Notes under the pieces: generated by a model
Database searches by the model: none
What the model saw: the letters and a program-made list of their open reading frames with translations, nothing else
What the model was told of the DNA's origin: nothing
Program-made: the position numbers and the translations under genes
From: Bradyrhizobium sp. DOA9
GTDB lineage: Bacteria > Pseudomonadota > Alphaproteobacteria > Rhizobiales > Xanthobacteraceae
Assembly (NCBI RefSeq): GCF_000617845.2
Contig: NZ_DF820425.1
Location: forward strand, 5,524,741-5,588,740
Direction of reading: 5' to 3'
DNA length: 64,000 nt
In this document: one piece after another, positions 26,424 to 34,391 of the stretch
How positions within the stretch are numbered: the first letter of the stretch is position 1
How the letters are laid out: each line of letters begins with the position of its first letter

Positions 26424-27398
26424 ATGACCATCACACGCCGAGCATTGCTGGGCGCCCTCGCCGCCGGCGTCGCGGGCCCGTCATTTTCCGCACGCGCTGA
26501 GGACGCCTGGCCGTCGCGGATGGTGCGGCTGATCTCGCCCTACGGGCCAGGCGGCTCCAACGACATCTCGCTGCGCTTGCTGGCCGAGGAGTTTAGCCGC
26601 AGCCTGCGCCAGCAGTTCATCGTCGAGAACAAGCCCGGTGCCGGCACGCGCATCGCCAACGACATGGTCGCGCATGCGCCGGACGACGGCTATACGATCC
26701 TCTATGTCGCGGCGCCCTACGCCACCGCCGAGGCGCTGTTCGGCAAGCTGACCTATGAGCGCAAGGATCTGCAGCCGGTCGCGATGGCCGTGATCGCACC
26801 GCTGTTCCTGATCATCAGTGCCGAGGCGCCGTTCAAGACGCTTCCCGACTTGATCGCCTACGGCAAGTCGAAGCCGGATGGACTGACCTTCGCCTCCCCC
26901 GGCGCCGGCTCGCAGCCGCATCTTGCCGGAGAGCTCCTGTTCCGCGATGCCGGCGTCAAGGGTCTCAACATCCCGTTCCGGGGCGATGCCGCCTCCTACA
27001 CCGAGCTGCTCGCCGGACGCGTCGACGCCACACTCACCGCGCTGCCGACCGCCCTGCCCTACATCCAGAGCGGCAAGTTCACCGTGCTCGGCGTCGCCTC
27101 GGCCGAGCGCAGCGCGCTCTATCCGCAGGCGCCGACGCTGCGCGAGCAGGGTTTTCCCAACGTCGCCGCCGCCGGCTGGTACGGCTTCATGGTGCCGTCC
27201 ACGACGCCGCGCGCGATCGTCGACAAGTTCCAGGCCGAGGTGCTGCGCGCGCTCGCAGAGCCCGCGATCAAGGACAAGCTGACTGCCCAGGGCCTCGAGG
27301 TGCGTGCCGGCACCGCGGCCGAATTCGGCCGGTTCATCGACGCCGAGACGCAGAAATGGACCAGGTTGATCCGCGACGCCGGTCTCAAGGGCGAATAG
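26424..27398 (+). CDS. Bug/TctC-family tripartite tricarboxylate transporter substrate-binding protein
   Basis: A 324-residue exported protein. The signal peptide MTITRRALLGALAAGVAG has the twin arginine and hydrophobic stretch of a Tat signal, with cleavage near FSARA. The mature region has WPSRMVRLISPYGPGGSNDI, NKPGAGTRIANDMV and GSQPHLAGELLFRDAG, all Bug-family landmarks. It follows the IclR gene and precedes a LivK-type protein gene by 19 bases, so it is part of that operon. There are no TctA/B genes nearby. Ligand unknown, probably a carboxylate. Confidence 0.9.
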   Translation: MTITRRALLGALAAGVAGPSFSARAEDAWPSRMVRLISPYGPGGSNDISLRLLAEEFSRSLRQQFIVENKPGAGTRIANDMVAHAPDDGYTILYVAAPYATAEALFGKLTYERKDLQPVAMAVIAPLFLIISAEAPFKTLPDLIAYGKSKPDGLTFASPGAGSQPHLAGELLFRDAGVKGLNIPFRGDAASYTELLAGRVDATLTALPTALPYIQSGKFTVLGVASAERSALYPQAPTLREQGFPNVAAAGWYGFMVPSTTPRAIVDKFQAEVLRALAEPAIKDKLTAQGLEVRAGTAAEFGRFIDAETQKWTRLIRDAGLKGE

Positions 27399-27417
27399 GA
27401 AGCGTGAGGGACCGGAC

Positions 27418-28638
27418 ATGAAACGCATCCTTGTCAAACGCATTGCAGCGTCCGCGCTGCTTCTCGCACTGTCGGGCCTGGCGGCGCAAGCGCAGAAGAA
27501 ATACGACCCCGGCGCGTCCGATACCGCAATCAAGGTCGGCCAGACCGTGCCGCTGAGCGGCCCGGCCTCGGCCTACGCGGTGATCGGCAAGACCCAGGCC
27601 GCTTATATGAGGATGATCAACGACCAGGGCGGCGTGAACGGCCGCAAGGTCGAGCTGATCCAGTATGACGATGCCTATTCGCCGCCGAAGACGGTGGAGC
27701 AGACCCGCCGCCTGGTCGAAAGCGACGAGGTGCTGCTGACGTTCCAGATCATCGGCACCGCGCCGAACGTCGCCGTGCAGAAATATCTCAACGCCAGGAA
27801 GATCCCGCAGCTCTTCGCCGCAACCGGCGCGGCCCGCTTCACCGACCCCAAGAACTTCCCCTGGACCATGGGCTTCAACCCGTCTTACCTCGTCGAGGGC
27901 CGAATCTACGCGCAGTACCTGCTGAAAAACCATCCCAACGCCAGAATCGGCGTGCTCTACCAGAACGACGACCTCGGCAAGGATTATCTGGCCGGCCTCA
28001 AGGCGGGCCTCGGCGAAAAGGCAAACATGGTCGTGGCCGAGACCTCCTACGAGATCACCGAGCCCACGATCGACTCGCAGATCCTGCGCTTGAAGGATGC
28101 AGGCGCCGACGTGCTGTTCAGCGCGACGACGCCGAAGCAGGCGGCGCAGGCGATCAAGAAGGTCGCGGAGATCGGATGGAAGCCGCTGCACATCATCGAC
28201 ATCAACGCCTCCTCGCTCAGCGCCGTGCTCAAGCCGGCAGGGCTCGACAATTCCAAGGGCGTGGTCAGCGTCGGCTACGTCAAGGATGCCGCCGACCCCG
28301 AATGGAAGGACGACCCCGGCATGAAGCGCTACCTCGCCTTCATGGCCAGGTACTATCCCGAGGGCGACAAGGACTCGAACCTGAACGTCTACGGCTACAT
28401 CACCGCGCAGCTCCTGGTCCGGGTGCTGAAGCAATGCGGCGACGATCTGACCCGCGAGAACGTGATGCGACAGGCGGCCAACCTTAGGAAGGTCGAGCTC
28501 GACCTGACGCTTCCGGGAATCTCGGTCACGACCACGCCGACGGACTATCGCGTCAACAAGCAGTTCCAGATGGTGCAGTTCGATGGCGTGCGCTGGCAGA
28601 AGCTCGGCGATATCGTGACGGACGAAGCCAGGGAGTGA
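27418..28638 (+). CDS. ABC transporter substrate-binding protein, LivK/Peripla_BP_6 type
   Basis: A 406-residue exported binding protein. The signal peptide ends near LAAQA (residue 23). The mature part starts KKYDPGASDTAIKVGQTVPL and has VNGRKVELIQYDDAYSPPKT and GVLYQNDDLGKDYLAGL, typical of the subgroup often linked to aromatic-compound or branched-chain uptake in Bradyrhizobium. It is the last gene of the IclR-Bug-LivK unit. An ABC-type and a TTT-type binding protein in one operon, with no membrane partner for either, is unusual. Confidence 0.9.
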   Translation: MKRILVKRIAASALLLALSGLAAQAQKKYDPGASDTAIKVGQTVPLSGPASAYAVIGKTQAAYMRMINDQGGVNGRKVELIQYDDAYSPPKTVEQTRRLVESDEVLLTFQIIGTAPNVAVQKYLNARKIPQLFAATGAARFTDPKNFPWTMGFNPSYLVEGRIYAQYLLKNHPNARIGVLYQNDDLGKDYLAGLKAGLGEKANMVVAETSYEITEPTIDSQILRLKDAGADVLFSATTPKQAAQAIKKVAEIGWKPLHIIDINASSLSAVLKPAGLDNSKGVVSVGYVKDAADPEWKDDPGMKRYLAFMARYYPEGDKDSNLNVYGYITAQLLVRVLKQCGDDLTRENVMRQAANLRKVELDLTLPGISVTTTPTDYRVNKQFQMVQFDGVRWQKLGDIVTDEARE

Positions 28639-28655
28639 GCCCGCTTCGCCCGCAA

Positions 28656-28922
28656 TCAACGCCCTTCGGCATAACGGCCGCCGCCGCGGATCAGATCGTC
28701 GCGTTCCTCGGCGTGGCGCTGGTATTCGGAGATCGCACGGTTGGCCATGCGGATCCGATTCGTGTGTCCCTCCTCGACCATCACGGTGATACGCTGCGCC
28801 AGGAATACGCAGGATTCGAATTCGTCGCGGATGGCGCCCGTCCGCACCAGAAAGTCCCAGGCAATCTCGTAGGCCTGCTCCGCCGCGGGATTGCGATAGT
28901 CGCTGAAGATAATGTGCGTCAT
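28656..28922 (-). CDS. Small hypothetical protein
   Basis: An 88-residue protein starting MTHIIFSDYRNPAAEQAY with a mainly helical, charged composition (DFLVRTGAIRDEFESCVFLAQRITVMVEEG, ending RGGGRYAEGR). I chose the ATG at 28922; the frame is open much further upstream through the antisense of the SRPBCC gene, which is not credible as coding. The ribosome site is weak. Similar short proteins starting with an IIxSDYRNP-like motif occur in rhizobia as far as I recall, function unknown. It lies downstream of the SRPBCC gene on the same strand with a 158-base gap. Confidence 0.6.
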   Translation of the reverse strand: MTHIIFSDYRNPAAEQAYEIAWDFLVRTGAIRDEFESCVFLAQRITVMVEEGHTNRIRMANRAISEYQRHAEERDDLIRGGGRYAEGR

Positions 28923-29080
28923 CACTGCCAAAGCCTGATCGCAGCGATCGTTCCTGGGGCTCACGCATGCGGGGCGGCCGAAGGACCCGGCACTAACCTG
29001 CGATAGCAAAACGCAAACCTGGCCTTTGGCGGCGGGAACGCCAAGTGCGCTCCCGCCGTTTCTCTGAAGCGCGTGGCGAT

Positions 29081-29572
29081 TCACCGCGTCATCCCCGCCA
29101 CATAGGCCGCCAGCTTGTCGAGCGTCTGGTAGCCGTATTCGACGGCGCCGAAGCCGATCATGCCATCGCGTTGCTCGGTGCTCGAGGCCAGCTGCCGCAT
29201 CATCAGCACGGTCTTGCCGTTGCTCTGCTCGGCAAAGGTGACGGTGAAGCGGAACATGCCGGGATCGTCGTCCTGGTCGAGGCCGTGATCCATCTCCATC
29301 AGCGACGGCCGCTCGATGCGGCGGAAGCGCATCCGGTTCGGATAGACCGTGCCGTCGGGCCCGATCATGTTGAAGCGCCAGACGCCGCCGACGCGGACGT
29401 CGATCTCGAAGGTCTCGACCTTGAATCCCTTCGGGCCGAACCATTGCGGCAGATGCTTCGGGTCGGACCATGCCTCGAACACCAGATCGCGCGGCGCATC
29501 GATCACGCGCGACATCACGATCTCGCGGTCGAGCGACCATTGCGACAAAGCGGGATTGGCAGAACTCGTCAT
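29081..29572 (-). CDS. SRPBCC (AHSA1/START-like) ligand-binding protein
   Basis: A 163-residue protein with the Activator-of-Hsp90-homology/START fold: VIDAPRDLVFEAWSDPKHLPQWFGPKGF near the N-terminus and the strand pattern GVWRFNMIGPDGTVYPNRMRF. Such proteins bind hydrophobic ligands, and in bacteria they are commonly encoded directly after an ArsR-type regulator, as here (the start is two bases past the regulator's stop). The pair is thus an operon. Ligand unknown. Confidence 0.88.
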   Translation of the reverse strand: MTSSANPALSQWSLDREIVMSRVIDAPRDLVFEAWSDPKHLPQWFGPKGFKVETFEIDVRVGGVWRFNMIGPDGTVYPNRMRFRRIERPSLMEMDHGLDQDDDPGMFRFTVTFAEQSNGKTVLMMRQLASSTEQRDGMIGFGAVEYGYQTLDKLAAYVAGMTR

Positions 29573-29574
29573 TG

Positions 29575-29961
29575 TCAGGACCCTTTCCGTTTGCTTGTTC
29601 GGGACGGCCGCTTGGCGCCCGCCCTTTCCTTCTCTTTCTTGAGCTTCATCACATAGGCCTCGAAGCGGTCGAGCCGCGCCTCCCAGATAGCGCGCTGCTG
29701 CTGGAACCAGTCCTCCGCACCGACCAGCGCATCCGCGCTGAGGCGGCAGGTGCGCACGCGTCCCGATTTCTCGGACTGAACGAGCCCGCTCGTCTCCAGC
29801 ACGTGGATGTGCTTCATGAAGCTCGGCAGCGCCATGTCGAAGGGACCGGCGAGCTCGCCGACCGAGGCCTCGCCCGCGCAGAGCCGCATCACGATCGCCC
29901 GCCGCGTCGGATCGGCGAGCGCTGCGAAGATCTGGTCGAGATGGGGTGATTGGTTAGCCAT
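29575..29961 (-). CDS. ArsR-family transcriptional regulator (SRPBCC-associated)
   Basis: A 128-residue winged-helix protein: ALADPTRRAIVMRLCAGEASVGELAGPFDMALPSFMKHIHVL is the classic ArsR DNA-binding region, and no metal-binding CxC motif is present, as expected of the SRPBCC-linked subgroup. It ends in a basic tail (KKEKERAGAKRPSRTSKRK). The gene appears to be transcribed as a leaderless mRNA: a TTGACG-N16-TATAGT promoter puts transcription start next to the ATG, and no Shine-Dalgarno sequence is present. GTTAGC repeats overlapping the promoter and start suggest autorepression. Confidence 0.92.
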   Translation of the reverse strand: MANQSPHLDQIFAALADPTRRAIVMRLCAGEASVGELAGPFDMALPSFMKHIHVLETSGLVQSEKSGRVRTCRLSADALVGAEDWFQQQRAIWEARLDRFEAYVMKLKKEKERAGAKRPSRTSKRKGS

Positions 29962-30007
29962 GAAGCTAACTATACACGCCGGATGGCGGACGTCAACAAT
30001 TGTTAGC
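29953..30007 (-). promoter_or_regulatory. ArsR-gene promoter with overlapping operator repeats
   Basis: On the minus strand, -35 TTGACG (29996-29991) and -10 TATAGT (29974-29969) are separated by 16 bases, giving a predicted start near 29962, one base before the ATG at 29961. GTTAGC (29953-29958) and its complement GCTAAC (29965-29970) form an inverted repeat across the start codon and -10 box; another GTTAGC copy lies at 30002-30007 beside the palindrome AACAATTGTT (29995-30004). This is consistent with repressor binding over the promoter. Confidence 0.6.
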
Positions 30008-30125
30008 CTGATGGCTCAGTTTCATCGATCGGCGGGAACCCACGACGCGCAATTGTGAATTGGGACCTCGCGCCCCTCTCGCTAAACCCTATCCGGGGGT
30101 TCATCAGCATGATTGATCAGAGCAC

Positions 30126-31292
30126 GTGCCGCCCGTTGTCATCTCATCCCCGATCACCCGGCGAATCTTCGCCCGGGCCGCATCCATTTCGATGGCGGTG
30201 GCGCTTTGCCCGCGCCGCGCCCCGGCCGATTCCGACATGATCGCGCAGATGCGCGACATCGTCGCCGGCGCGCTGGCGCCGACCGCGACGCCGGATCACG
30301 CGGGCGGCCTCGCCGCCGCGCTCTATGCCGGCCGCCACGTCGAGTTCTTCAGCTACGGGTTCGCCGATGGTGCCACCAGGCGGAAGGTGACGCCGGATAC
30401 ACTGTTCAATCTCGCCTCGTTGCGAAAGCCGTTCGAGGCCACGCTCGTGGCGCTCGGCGTGCTGCGCGGCGAGCTGCGGCTCGACGATCGTCTGCCGAAA
30501 TACCTGCCCGAGCTGAGCGGCAACACCATCCGCAACGTCACTGTCGGCCAGTTGGCGACGCACACCTCGGGCCTGCTGCTCCCGACCGACCATCCGCCCT
30601 GGCCCGACGAAGAGTATACGCGCGAGCAGTTCATGGCGATGCTGAACGCCTTCACGCCGGCGCCCGGCGTCGCACCCGGCCGGCAACGCGTCTACACCCA
30701 TGCCGGCTATGTGCTGCTTCAGCTCGTGCTCGAGCGCCGCTACGGCATGCCGATCGCAGCCCTGCTCGAACAGCGTATCCTCTCTCCGCTCGGCATGACC
30801 GCGACTTGCGTTCCTGAGCGCGGTGAGGACAATCGCGCCGTCATGGACGAGGCCTGGATGCAGCGCGTGGTCCAGGGCTATTCCGACCAGGGCGTGGCCA
30901 TCGGCCCGATCGGCAACCAGCAGAGCTATTTCGATGTCCCCGGCACCGGGCAGATGTTCTCCTCTGCGCGCGACCTCGCCACGTTCGTCGCCGCCTGCGT
31001 CGACGGCCGCGCGATCGATCCGCATTTGCGCGAAGCGCTGCGGCTGACGCTGCGTGAGGCCTTCCGCGTCGACGAAAAATTCGGCCAAGGCATGGCTTGG
31101 GAGACCGTGCGCCTCCCGGGCGTCACCGTTGTCGACAAGCCCGGCGGCCTCAACAACGCCTCAGGCTATATCGGCCTGGTGCCGGCGCGGCGGATCGGCA
31201 TCGTCCTCTTGGCCAATCGCGGCGAGTATCCGCACGAGATCGCCCGCTACAAGATCCTGCCGGAACTGGCGCGGCTGATGGCCTCGCATTGA
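30126..31292 (+). CDS. Serine hydrolase, beta-lactamase class C/penicillin-binding-protein-like
   Basis: A 388-residue protein with signal-like N-terminus from the GTG at 30126. The S-x-x-K nucleophile motif is SLRK (S98, K101). The second motif aligns with YTHAGYVL, where the usual Y-x-N is Y-T-H, and the C-terminal K-T-G-like segment is DKPGGLNNASGY. Family members are esterases, D-aminopeptidases or carboxypeptidases; true lactamase activity is not implied. It is divergent from the ArsR gene (164-base gap). No close functional partners. Confidence 0.83.
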   Translation: MPPVVISSPITRRIFARAASISMAVALCPRRAPADSDMIAQMRDIVAGALAPTATPDHAGGLAAALYAGRHVEFFSYGFADGATRRKVTPDTLFNLASLRKPFEATLVALGVLRGELRLDDRLPKYLPELSGNTIRNVTVGQLATHTSGLLLPTDHPPWPDEEYTREQFMAMLNAFTPAPGVAPGRQRVYTHAGYVLLQLVLERRYGMPIAALLEQRILSPLGMTATCVPERGEDNRAVMDEAWMQRVVQGYSDQGVAIGPIGNQQSYFDVPGTGQMFSSARDLATFVAACVDGRAIDPHLREALRLTLREAFRVDEKFGQGMAWETVRLPGVTVVDKPGGLNNASGYIGLVPARRIGIVLLANRGEYPHEIARYKILPELARLMASH

Positions 31293-31302
31293 GACGGCCG
31301 CC

Positions 31303-32007
31303 TCACACCGAGCGCGTCAGGCCGCCGTCGACGCGGATGTTCTGGCCGGTGATGTAGGCCGCGCCGTCGGAGGCCAGGAACGAGATCGTCGCCGCGATCT
31401 CCTCGACCTTGCCGTAGCGCTTCATCGGCACGCTGTCGCGTCGCGCGTCCTGCTGCGGCAGGCTGTCGATCCAGCCCGGCAGCACGTTGTTCATGCGGAC
31501 ATTGTCGGCCGCGTAAGTGTCGGTGAAGATCTTGGTGAAGGCGGCAAGGCCAGCGCGGAACACCGCCGAGGTCGGGAACATCGCGCTGGGCTCGAACGCC
31601 CAGGCGGTCGAGATGTTGATGATGGCGCCGCCCTTCTGCGCCTGCATCAGCGGCGTCACCAGCCGGGTCGGACGGATCACGTTCAGGAGATAAGTGTCGA
31701 GGCCGGTGTGCCACTGCTCGTCGGTGATCTCGGTGATGGGCGCACGCGGCCCGTGCCCGGCGCTGTTGACGAGCACGTCGATCCGGCCCCACTTCGCCAT
31801 CGCAGCCTCGACGAGGCGCTTCACGTCGTCGTTCGACTGGTTCGAGCCGGTGACGCCGATCCCGCCGAGCTCGGCCGCCAGCGCCTCGCCCTTGCCCGAG
31901 GACGACAGGATCGCGACGCGAAACCCGTCCGCCGCCAGCCGCCGCGCAGCCCCCGCCCCCATGCCGCTGCCGCCCGCGGTAACCAGCGCAACCTTCTCCG
32001 CCGCCAT
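31303..32007 (-). CDS. SDR-fold oxidoreductase lacking the canonical YxxxK motif
   Basis: A 234-residue short-chain dehydrogenase fold. The nucleotide motif is TAGGSGMGAG (about residues 9-18), NSAG replaces NNAG, and the substrate region is INISTAWAFEPSAMFPTSAV. Where classical enzymes have Y-x-x-x-K followed by a small residue, this protein reads S-A-V-F-R-A-G-L, so the catalytic Tyr and Lys are absent. I recall a group of SDR-like proteins with the same FPTS(G/A)VFRAGLAAF segment, so this seems a family feature rather than decay. Start ATG 32007 follows GAAGGGATC. Activity is uncertain. Confidence 0.8.
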   Translation of the reverse strand: MAAEKVALVTAGGSGMGAGAARRLAADGFRVAILSSSGKGEALAAELGGIGVTGSNQSNDDVKRLVEAAMAKWGRIDVLVNSAGHGPRAPITEITDEQWHTGLDTYLLNVIRPTRLVTPLMQAQKGGAIINISTAWAFEPSAMFPTSAVFRAGLAAFTKIFTDTYAADNVRMNNVLPGWIDSLPQQDARRDSVPMKRYGKVEEIAATISFLASDGAAYITGQNIRVDGGLTRSV

Positions 32008-32122
32008 GACCGATGATCCCTTCAGTTGAGGCGAGCCGCAGGCTCGGCCTATCATGAGGCCTTCTACAGCCGGACCTGTCGGCAGGTCCATGGCCGAAGG
32101 CGTCCATCATGAGCAGCTTGAC

Positions 32123-32965
32123 ATGAGTGATCTGCAGATCCGCAATTTGTGCCCCGGCGAAATCGCACTCGCAATCGACTGGGCCGCGGCGGAGGGCTGG
32201 AATCCGGGGCTGGCGGATGCCGCCTGCTTCGCGATCCCCGATGCCCGAGGCTTCCTCGTCGGCGAGATCGACGGCGAGCCGGTCGCGACCGTCTCCTGCG
32301 TCAATTACGACGACCGCTTCGCCTTCCTGGGCTTCTACATCGTGCGCGCGCGCTTTCGCGGCGCCGGCCATGGCCTGCGCATCTGGAACGCCGCGATCGC
32401 GCATGCGGGGGCGCGGGTGATCGGCCTCGACGGCGTGGTGGCACAGCAGGAGAACTACAAGAAATCGGGATTCCAGCTCGCCTACGCCAACATCCGCTAT
32501 GGCGGCATTGTTGCGGGATCCGTGCAGCCGTCCGCTGACGTCGTCGCGCTCGACAAGGTCCCGTTTGCGCTCGTGGAGGCCGATGACGCCAGTGTCTTCC
32601 CCGCCGCGCGCAGCGCCTTCCTGCGCGCCTGGATCAACACACAAGGTCATGCCGGCCGCGCATTGCTGCGCGAGGGCAGGCTCGCCGCATGGGGCGTGAT
32701 CCGCCCGTGCCGGACCGGCTACAAGATCGGCCCGATCGTCGCCGACGATCGCGCAGCCGCGGAGCAGGTCGTTCAGGCCCTGCTCGGAAGCGCAGGCGGC
32801 AGCGAGGTCTTCCTCGACGTCCCCGCCGTCAATCCCGCCGCCATCGCGCTCGCCGAGGAGCTCGGCCTGAAGCCGGTTTTCGAGACGGCGCGGATGTACA
32901 CCGGGCCGATCCCGCCGCTGCGGCTCGACCGCGTCTTCGGCGTGACCAGCTTCGAACTCGGCTAG
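32123..32965 (+). CDS. GNAT-family N-acetyltransferase (double GNAT)
   Basis: A 280-residue protein. The N-terminal GNAT domain (about 1-135) has the acetyl-CoA loop region IVRARFRGAGHGLRIWNAAI with R/Q-x-x-G-x-G/A character, and a second domain (about 150-275) contains GRALLREGRLAAWGVIRP and the C-terminal AIALAEELGLKPVFETARMY typical of the GNAT C-terminal unit (Acetyltransf_18-like). It is divergent from the SDR gene. Acceptor substrate unknown. The ATG at 32123 was preferred over the longer open frame to 32054, which overlaps the upstream regulatory gap. Confidence 0.82.
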   Translation: MSDLQIRNLCPGEIALAIDWAAAEGWNPGLADAACFAIPDARGFLVGEIDGEPVATVSCVNYDDRFAFLGFYIVRARFRGAGHGLRIWNAAIAHAGARVIGLDGVVAQQENYKKSGFQLAYANIRYGGIVAGSVQPSADVVALDKVPFALVEADDASVFPAARSAFLRAWINTQGHAGRALLREGRLAAWGVIRPCRTGYKIGPIVADDRAAAEQVVQALLGSAGGSEVFLDVPAVNPAAIALAEELGLKPVFETARMYTGPIPPLRLDRVFGVTSFELG

Positions 32966-32966
32966 T

Positions 32967-33416
32967 TCAGTAGCAGCGCATGATGTTGACGGTGTGCTCA
33001 GCTCCGCCGCGGCCGGGCACCGTCACCTGCTCGGTCGGGCAGCTCGGAACATAGGGCCGATCGGACGGCACGACGTTCGGCGGATAGCGATGCGTCCAGT
33101 CCCAGGGCACATCATACGTGTAGGTGTAGCGCACATCGGCGGAGAGCGACTGGTTCATATCGGCAAAGGGCTGGCTGTATCCGGCGCCGTCGTGGACGTA
33201 GCCGCCGCCGCCCGGCCAATAGACCCAGGGAGCGCTGCGGCGGTGGAACCGGGCACCCGGCCCAACGTGCGGACGTGCCGCAGCCGGCGGGGCAGCCACT
33301 GCTGCGACGCCCGGCGCCGCGGCGACGGCGGGTCCGGCAGGACTGTCACTGGAGCTGAGCAGCAGCGCAGCTGCGCTGAGCGAGGCGAACAACGCCCCGT
33401 ACGATCTGGCAATCAT
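32967..33416 (-). CDS. Small secreted hypothetical protein
   Basis: A 149-residue protein from ATG 33416 (an in-frame GTG lies at 33428). The signal peptide ends around SSSDSPAGPAVAAAPG, giving a Pro/Ala-rich linker, then HRRSAPWVYWPGGGGYVHDG and the C-terminus TVNIMRCY. Similar short exported proteins ending N-I-x-R-C-Y occur in Bradyrhizobium; function unknown. It lies at the 3' end of the curlin-repeat cluster on the same strand but after a 162-base gap, so operon membership is uncertain. Confidence 0.68.
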   Translation of the reverse strand: MIARSYGALFASLSAAALLLSSSDSPAGPAVAAAPGVAAVAAPPAAARPHVGPGARFHRRSAPWVYWPGGGGYVHDGAGYSQPFADMNQSLSADVRYTYTYDVPWDWTHRYPPNVVPSDRPYVPSCPTEQVTVPGRGGAEHTVNIMRCY

Positions 33417-33590
33417 GATACGCACCACACTCGTTTGGCTTTGCGAAAGCAGCTCCCCGGAAGGAGGCTAGGCCGGGCCGTCGCCCACCCGCAAACGTAT
33501 AATTAATTATTGGTTAAGGCACGTGATTAACCCGGAACGGGGTGCGGCAGAACGCCCGGAATTCCCTCTCATTTCAGCGGCTTCGTTCCC

Positions 33591-33872
33591 TCAGCGGCCC
33601 TGCTGCCTGCGCAGCCAGTCGAGCATGTCCGGCGGGGTTGCGCTGCCCTGCGTCACGATCGCGGTATTGCCGCCGCTGCGGCGAGTGACCGTCGTGCGCC
33701 CGGGCTCTTTCTCGATCTTGACCTCGGCCTCTGCCGGATCACCGCTCTGGGTGATCACCGAGGTGCCGTTCTCGTCCTGCACCACCGTGGTGTGACCGTC
33801 GCCGGCCCCGGCCGGCGCCGTCGCAACCACGCTCATGAATCCCAGTCCGGATGCGAGCAGAAGCAGCTTCAT
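33591..33872 (-). CDS. Small exported protein linked to curlin-repeat genes
   Basis: A 93-residue protein with a signal peptide (MKLLLLASGLGFMSVVATAPAGA) and a polar mature part rich in Thr/Val strands: TTVVQDENGTSVITQSG, then TTVTRRSGGNTAIVTQGS, and a C-terminal helix DMLDWLRRQQGR. The alternating T-V/Q-N-G pattern is amyloid-like, but it lacks full curlin repeats. It follows the curlin-like gene at 33885 by 12 bases, so it is translated from the same mRNA. It could be an accessory such as an amyloid inhibitor or secretion factor; no evidence decides. Confidence 0.72.
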   Translation of the reverse strand: MKLLLLASGLGFMSVVATAPAGAGDGHTTVVQDENGTSVITQSGDPAEAEVKIEKEPGRTTVTRRSGGNTAIVTQGSATPPDMLDWLRRQQGR

Positions 33873-33884
33873 GTCACACCTCCA

Positions 33885-34346
33885 TCATCGGCTGAACTGG
33901 AAGATCGCCAGCCAGTTGAAACGCCCGAACTGCCTCACCGCTCCCGTGTTCATGTCGCCGATCTGGAGCAGGAGCGCGTTGGTGGAATTGCCGATCTGGG
34001 TGATCTCGGCGGTGTTGCTCACCCCGGATTGACCGATCGCCGCATTGGTGGTGCCGCCGACCTGGATCACATTGGCGTAGTTGCGCGTGCCGTTCTGGAT
34101 GATGGTCGCGTCCACCGTACCGGTCCCGCCGATCTGGATCACCCGCGCGATGTTGACGCGGCTGCTCTCCTCGATCGTGACAGGCCGGACATTGTCACCG
34201 AACTGCACGACCGTTTGGATGCTCACGTTCCGGTTGGTCACGCTGCGCTGGACGGTCCCGGCGCATGCCTGCGTCGCCGCACCGACGGCGGCGAGCATCG
34301 CCGCCAGGGCCAAGACCCGCCTCAACACCTGTCTGCCGCCGCGCAT
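33885..34346 (-). CDS. Curlin-repeat protein, possible minor subunit/nucleator
   Basis: A 153-residue exported protein with basic N-terminus and signal sequence (MRGGRQVLRRVLALAAML...ACAG). The mature protein carries about five repeats of the Q-x-G-x-x-N-x-A-x-x-x-Q type, for example QFGDNVRP, QIGGTGTVDATIIQNGTRN and QVGGTTNAAIGQSGVSNTA. It differs from the other three in its Arg-rich repeats and its aromatic, basic end (RQFGRFNWLAIFQFSR), as seen in CsgB-type nucleators. It would be secreted and self-assemble into amyloid at the surface (family knowledge). The nucleator role is inference. Confidence 0.82.
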   Translation of the reverse strand: MRGGRQVLRRVLALAAMLAAVGAATQACAGTVQRSVTNRNVSIQTVVQFGDNVRPVTIEESSRVNIARVIQIGGTGTVDATIIQNGTRNYANVIQVGGTTNAAIGQSGVSNTAEITQIGNSTNALLLQIGDMNTGAVRQFGRFNWLAIFQFSR

Positions 34347-34391
34347 CGCGCTTCCCCGTTCGTTGTCGACACTGACGAGATCGCTCGCGCG

